Assembly (NCBI RefSeq): GCF_002161235.1
Contig: NZ_NFHE01000004.1
Span: forward strand, 62,001-126,000
From: Pseudoflavonifractor sp. An85
GTDB taxonomy: Bacteria; Bacillota; Clostridia; Oscillospirales; Oscillospiraceae
DNA: 64,000 nucleotides
Reading direction: 5' to 3'
Shown here piece after piece: positions 60,023 to 64,000 of the stretch. The notes beneath the pieces are model-generated. The model worked only from the letters and a program-made list of their open reading frames with translations. It was not told the DNA's origin and searched no databases. Numbering within the stretch: position 1 is the first letter of the stretch; every line of letters starts with the position of its first letter. Position numbers and translations under genes: made by a program.

Positions 60023-61012
60023 ATGGCAATTTTGGTTTTGGGTGGAGCTGGCTACATCGGCTCTCACACCGTGTATGAACTCATCGAGGCTGGACGCGAC
60101 GTGGTGGTGGCAGACAACCTGCTCACTGGCTTCAAAGAGGCTGTCCATCCCAAGGCCCGCTTCTATCAGCTGGACATCCGGGACCGGGGCGCTCTGGACA
60201 CCCTGTTCCAGGCCGAAGACATTGAGGGTGTCATCCACTTTGCCGCCTCCTCTCAGGTGGGCGAGTCCATGTCCGACCCCCTGAAGTACTATGACAACAA
60301 CCTCTACGGCACCATGGTGCTCCTCCAGTCCATGGTGGCCCACGGGGTGGACAAGATCGTGTTCTCCTCCACCGCCGCCACCTACGGCGAGCCCGAGTCG
60401 GTGCCCATTCTGGAGACTGACCGCACCCAGCCCACCAACTGCTACGGCGAGACTAAGCTGTCCATGGAGCACATGATGAACTGGGTGTCCAAGGCCCACG
60501 GCCTGCGCTATGTGGCTCTGCGCTACTTCAACGCCTGCGGCGCCCACGCCTCTGGGGAGATCGGCGAGGCCCACAACCCTGAGACCCACCTCATCCCCCT
60601 CATTCTCCAGGTGCCTAACGGCCAGCGGGAGAAGATCTCCGTCTTTGGCGACGACTACCCCACCAAGGACGGCACCTGCATCCGCGACTACATCCACGTC
60701 ACCGACCTGGCCCAGGCCCACATTCTGGCTCTGGACTACCTCATCCGCGGCGGCGAGAACAACGTGTTCAACCTGGGCAACGGCGTAGGCTTCACCGTCA
60801 ATGAGGTCATCGAGGTGGCCCGTGCCGTCACCGGCCATCCCATCCCCGCTGAGGTCTCCCCCCGTCGGGCTGGCGACCCTGCTCAGCTCATTGCCTCCTC
60901 CGAGAAGGCCAAGACCGTGCTGGGCTGGAAGCCCCAGTACGATGACCTGAACACCATCGTCTCCTCCGCCTGGAACTGGCACAAGGCCCACCCCCACGGA
61001 TACGAGAAGTAA
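60023..61012 (+). CDS. galE: UDP-glucose 4-epimerase
   Basis: The 329-residue short-chain-dehydrogenase-fold enzyme interconverts UDP-galactose and UDP-glucose. NAD-binding motif GGAGYIGSHT at residues 7-16, catalytic Tyr-x3-Lys in NCYGETKLS near 147, and the FNLGNG motif near 250. It follows galK after 31 bases. Confidence 0.95.
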   Translation: MAILVLGGAGYIGSHTVYELIEAGRDVVVADNLLTGFKEAVHPKARFYQLDIRDRGALDTLFQAEDIEGVIHFAASSQVGESMSDPLKYYDNNLYGTMVLLQSMVAHGVDKIVFSSTAATYGEPESVPILETDRTQPTNCYGETKLSMEHMMNWVSKAHGLRYVALRYFNACGAHASGEIGEAHNPETHLIPLILQVPNGQREKISVFGDDYPTKDGTCIRDYIHVTDLAQAHILALDYLIRGGENNVFNLGNGVGFTVNEVIEVARAVTGHPIPAEVSPRRAGDPAQLIASSEKAKTVLGWKPQYDDLNTIVSSAWNWHKAHPHGYEK

Positions 61013-61029
61013 GGGAGGGGAATGGAGAG

Positions 61030-62520
61030 ATGAACGAAGCCATTTCCAAGTTGATTACCTATGCCCTGCGCACCGGGCTCATTGAGCCCTGCGAGGAAAC
61101 CTGGGCCACCAATGCGGTGCTGGAGGTTTTGAAGCTGAACAGCTACACTGACCCCCAGCAGGAGTGGGGAGACATCGACCTGGCTGCTGTGCTGGATGAG
61201 CTGCTGGACGATGCCTATGCCCGGGGCGTGCTCACCGAGAACTCCGTGGTGTATCGGGACCTGTTTGACACCGCCATCATGGGCGTCCTCACCCCCCGGC
61301 CCAGCCAGGTGCGGGCCAAGTTTGAGGCCCTGTACAACCAGGACCCGGAGAAGGCCACCGACTGGTACTACACCTTCTCCCAGGACACCAACTACATCCG
61401 CCGGGACCGCATTGCCAAGGACGTGCGGTGGAAGGCAGACACCGAGTATGGGGAGATGGACATCACCATCAACCTCTCCAAGCCGGAGAAGGACCCCAAG
61501 GCCATTGCCGCCGCCCGCAACCTCCCCGCCTCCAACTATCCCCGCTGCCAGCTATGCGCGGAGAATGAGGGCTATGCCGGACGGGTGAACCACCCAGCCC
61601 GCCAGAATCACCGCATTGTGCCCATCACCATCAACAACTCCCCCTGGTTCTTGCAGTACTCCCCCTATGTGTACTACAACGAGCACTGCATCTGCTTCAA
61701 CCAGGAGCACACCCCCATGAAGATTGACCGGGCCTGCTTTGGAAAGCTGTTGGACTTCGTGCGTCAGTACCCCCACTACTTCGTGGGCTCCAACGCCGAC
61801 CTGCCCATCGTGGGCGGTTCCATCCTGGCCCACGACCATTTCCAGGGCGGCCGGTACACCTTCGCCATGGCCATCGCCCCCGTGGAGACCCCCGTCACCT
61901 TTGCCGGGTTTGAGGACGTGGCCGCTGGCATTGTCAAGTGGCCCATGTCGGTGGTCCGTATTTCCAGCGAGAATCCCCAGCGGCTGGTGGATCTGGCCGA
62001 CAAGATTCTGGTCAGCTGGAGAGGGTACACCGATGAGGAGGCTTTCATCTTCGCCGAGACCGATGGGGAGCCCCACAACACCATCACCCCCATCGCCCGG
62101 ATGCGGGACGGCAAGTATGAGCTGGACCTGGTGCTGCGCAACAACATCACCACCGAGGAGTATCCCCTGGGTGTGTACCATCCCCACCAGGAGCTGCACC
62201 ACATCAAGAAGGAGAACATCGGCCTCATCGAGGTGATGGGTCTGGCCGTTCTCCCTGCCCGCTTGAAGCAGGAGTTGGCCCAGGTGGCCGACTGCCTGGC
62301 CACTGGTGGCGATCTCCGGGCCGACGAGGCCACCGCCAAGCACGCCGACTGGGCCGAGGGGTTTAAGACCAAGTACGAGACCATCAACCAGGACAATGCC
62401 TGGGACATCGTCCAGTACGAGACCGGACTGGTGTTTGCCAAGGTGCTGGAGCACGCAGGCGTGTATAAGCGCACGCCCGAGGGCAAAGAGCAGTTCCTCA
62501 AGTTCATTGCACAAGTGTAA
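61030..62520 (+). CDS. galT: UTP-hexose-1-phosphate uridylyltransferase (Firmicutes GalT type)
   Basis: The 496-residue enzyme of the GalT2 family transfers UMP between hexose-1-phosphates. It shows the family's CQLCAENEGYAGR zinc-type motif and HDHFQGG with the histidines near 277-283. Completes the Leloir set with galK and galE. No galactose transporter or mutarotase gene is seen in the window. Confidence 0.94.
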   Translation: MNEAISKLITYALRTGLIEPCEETWATNAVLEVLKLNSYTDPQQEWGDIDLAAVLDELLDDAYARGVLTENSVVYRDLFDTAIMGVLTPRPSQVRAKFEALYNQDPEKATDWYYTFSQDTNYIRRDRIAKDVRWKADTEYGEMDITINLSKPEKDPKAIAAARNLPASNYPRCQLCAENEGYAGRVNHPARQNHRIVPITINNSPWFLQYSPYVYYNEHCICFNQEHTPMKIDRACFGKLLDFVRQYPHYFVGSNADLPIVGGSILAHDHFQGGRYTFAMAIAPVETPVTFAGFEDVAAGIVKWPMSVVRISSENPQRLVDLADKILVSWRGYTDEEAFIFAETDGEPHNTITPIARMRDGKYELDLVLRNNITTEEYPLGVYHPHQELHHIKKENIGLIEVMGLAVLPARLKQELAQVADCLATGGDLRADEATAKHADWAEGFKTKYETINQDNAWDIVQYETGLVFAKVLEHAGVYKRTPEGKEQFLKFIAQV

Positions 62521-62534
62521 TTAACAATAAATGA

Positions 62535-62565
62535 CCCCGGAGCTACGGCTCCGGGGTTTGTTTTT
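62535..62565 (+). terminator. Terminator of the gal operon
   Basis: Perfect stem CCCCGGAGC/GCTCCGGGG (62535-62543 with 62548-62556), a four-base loop TACG and a T-rich tail, 14 bases after galT. Confidence 0.93.
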
Positions 62566-62630
62566 GAGAAAAACTGTCGTTCTCTGGCTTTTTTGGGGTC
62601 AGACTTGCCAGTTGGGGTTTGCTCCGCAGG

Positions 62631-63059
62631 GTGACTTTCTCCCCGATGAGAAAGTCACCAAAGAATCGCCTAGGGGTTGCACCCCTAGGTACCCCCCTGA
62701 GGTCTCCTTGCATGGTGCTGGAGCATCCCCCACCGACGCTGGGGTAAGAAGCATTGACTGGCCTCCTTGCGCCGCTGCCTCTGATATGTTGTGTGTAGAA
62801 ACGTGGTGCTTCTTTGGAAAGAGCGTCGGGAGTAGGTGTAGGCTGTCAACTACCACCTATGGCAGGCCCTGTCCTTCTGGGGCAAATGCTTTCCACTCTG
62901 GAACAGTGAGCGGCAGCGGATGTAGCGGCAAAGGGTATCAGCTTACCTCTGGGCCGGTTGGAGTTGTTCCAGAGCGATAGGGCTGCTGACCCAAGGGAGG
63001 TTCTTAGGGGGGAACGCCCTAAGCGGGTTTTGGTTCCTTTTGACCGTTCAAAAGGAACC
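62631..63059. repeat. Palindrome-rich intergenic cluster (REP-like)
   Basis: The 623-base gap between galT and the PiT gene carries perfect dyads: GTGACTTTCTC/GAGAAAGTCAC (62631-62641 and 62648-62658), CCTAGGGGT/ACCCCTAGG (62669-62677 and 62681-62689), CTTAGGG/CCCTAAG (63003-63009 and 63017-63023) and GGTTCCTTTTGA/TCAAAAGGAACC (63032-63043 and 63048-63059). A frame at 62531-62980 has no ribosome site or protein-like composition. These look like dispersed intergenic repeats. Confidence 0.6.
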
Positions 63060-63143
63060 CTCAGCGGGGAGCGTCCCACCAGGCTGGCAAGCCTAGGCTA
63101 TGGAAATGGGAAAAGAATAGCTTTTCCAACCCTGGGTTTGCCT

Positions 63144-64000
63144 TCAACGCAAAAGCAGGGCAAACCCATACCCCAACCCCATGCAGGCCGGAAAGGTGAG
63201 CACCCACACCAGCCCCAGCTGGGCCATCACCCCCGGTTTGGGATGGGGGGAGGCCCCACAGATGGCGGCTACCTTAGCGTGGCTGGTGGACACAGGCAGC
63301 CCCAACACCGAGCACACCCCCAGCACCACCCCCGCCCCCAGGTCGGCGGAAAGCCCCTGGGTGGGGGTGAGGTGGGCCAGCTCATGGCCAATTTTCTCCA
63401 CGATCCGCCGTCCCCCCAGCCCGGTACCCAGGGCCATGACTCCAGCGGTGAGCAGGGGAAGGGTCAGGGGAGAGGTGGGGGCAAATCCGGGGCCTTGGGC
63501 CAGGAGGAGCAGGGCTAGAAACTTCTGCCCGTCCTGGGCCCCGTGGAGAAAGGCGGTGAGGGCGGCGGCCAGACGCTGCCAGGACACCGGATGGTGGGGA
63601 ATGCGGGCCAGTTGACGGCAGATGACCCGCCCTGCCATCCCGCCCGCTGGAAGGGAGAGCACAAGACCGGCCAGCACGGCTATCCATGCCGCCGGGGCAA
63701 TTTCGGCATCCAGGGCCAGGGCGGCCCCGGACAGGCCCGCCAGCAGGGCGTGGCTCTCGCTGGTGGGCAGGCCGAACCACCACGCTGCCACCGCCCACAC
63801 CAGCACCGACAGCAGGGCCGCACACAGCCCCACCAGGGTGGAGCGAGGGGTGGGGAAGGACACCAGGTTCTCCATGGTGGCGGCCACGGCGGGACAACAC
63901 AGGGAGAACAGAGCCACCCCCACAAAGTTACACAGGGCCGCTAACCCTACCGCCCGGCGGTAGGACATGGCCCCGGAACCCACGGCGGTGGCGATGGCGT
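63144..64000 (-). CDS. PiT-family inorganic phosphate transporter (5' end cut by window)
   Basis: The visible 285 residues of a polytopic membrane protein, continuing beyond base 64000. The upstream codons read AIATAVGSGAMSYRRAVGL, the loop pattern of PiT proteins, and the duplicated half has GLPVSTSHAKVAAICG near the end. The first repeat GLPTSESHALLAGLSG is also visible. PiT proteins import phosphate (or metal-phosphate) with protons or sodium. The amino terminus is missing. Confidence 0.88.
   Translation of the reverse strand, partial: AIATAVGSGAMSYRRAVGLAALCNFVGVALFSLCCPAVAATMENLVSFPTPRSTLVGLCAALLSVLVWAVAAWWFGLPTSESHALLAGLSGAALALDAEIAPAAWIAVLAGLVLSLPAGGMAGRVICRQLARIPHHPVSWQRLAAALTAFLHGAQDGQKFLALLLLAQGPGFAPTSPLTLPLLTAGVMALGTGLGGRRIVEKIGHELAHLTPTQGLSADLGAGVVLGVCSVLGLPVSTSHAKVAAICGASPHPKPGVMAQLGLVWVLTFPACMGLGYGFALLLR

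Noticed and set aside
62531-62980. 149-codon plus-strand frame after galT
   Set aside because: It begins within the terminator, has no ribosome site, a mixed Pro/Cys/Arg-rich composition, and spans perfect DNA palindromes. It is treated as intergenic repeat sequence.

Overview
The window suggests a high-GC, spore-forming member of the Clostridia, probably an Oscillospiraceae relative of Flavonifractor or Pseudoflavonifractor. This is inferred from a sporulation sigma-K gene, a Firmicutes-type GalT, a Clostridia-type F-ATPase operon, a DUF3793/flavodoxin pair and a Tn1549/CTn-type conjugation module. No rRNA, tRNA or CRISPR array was seen.

Left flank (1-13240): the end of a zinc ABC operon (znuA, znuC, znuB, lipoprotein); a probably iron-regulated DUF3793/flavodoxin pair; a CitA/CitB-type two-component system on the minus strand; the complete F1Fo ATP synthase operon atpBEFHAGDC; and, on the minus strand, the 3' part of sigK.

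Integrated element (about 13235-50060, 36.8 kb, visibly lower GC): a conjugative element lies inside sigK. Codons 1-67 of sigK are at 50255-50055 and the remaining 162 codons are at 13234-12746, both on the minus strand. Removing the element joins them in frame into a 229-residue sigma-K. The element carries parA/parB, replication-like and HTH genes; a surface-pilus module (lipoprotein, thioester adhesin, LPXTG pilin, two class C sortases); a mobilization and type IV secretion module (MobC, relaxase, PcfB, VirD4, Maff2, VirB6-like, PrgI, VirB4, CHAP hydrolase); a very large methylase/helicase with a tnpV gene nested in another frame; a RelE/RelB-type toxin-antitoxin pair; a Fic protein; a repressor with a divergent operon of small genes; and, at the right end, a large serine recombinase whose stop codon lies in host sigK DNA. 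The arrangement amounts to a conjugative 'skin-like' element. It is the main discovery candidate. Sigma-E-like promoter sequences lie upstream of both the recombinase unit and the sigK 5' part, as would be expected if excision were developmentally timed.

Right flank (50255-64000): a DUF5655 gene upstream of sigK; an operon of two paralogous SAM methyltransferases and a nickel/peptide-type ABC transporter, preceded by a promoter and a terminator-bearing leader that may be a riboswitch or attenuator; a GalR-type regulator with galK-galE-galT; a palindrome-rich intergenic region; and a truncated PiT phosphate transporter gene at the window edge.

All functional calls come from reading motifs, gene order and spacing by eye. 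No database search was run.
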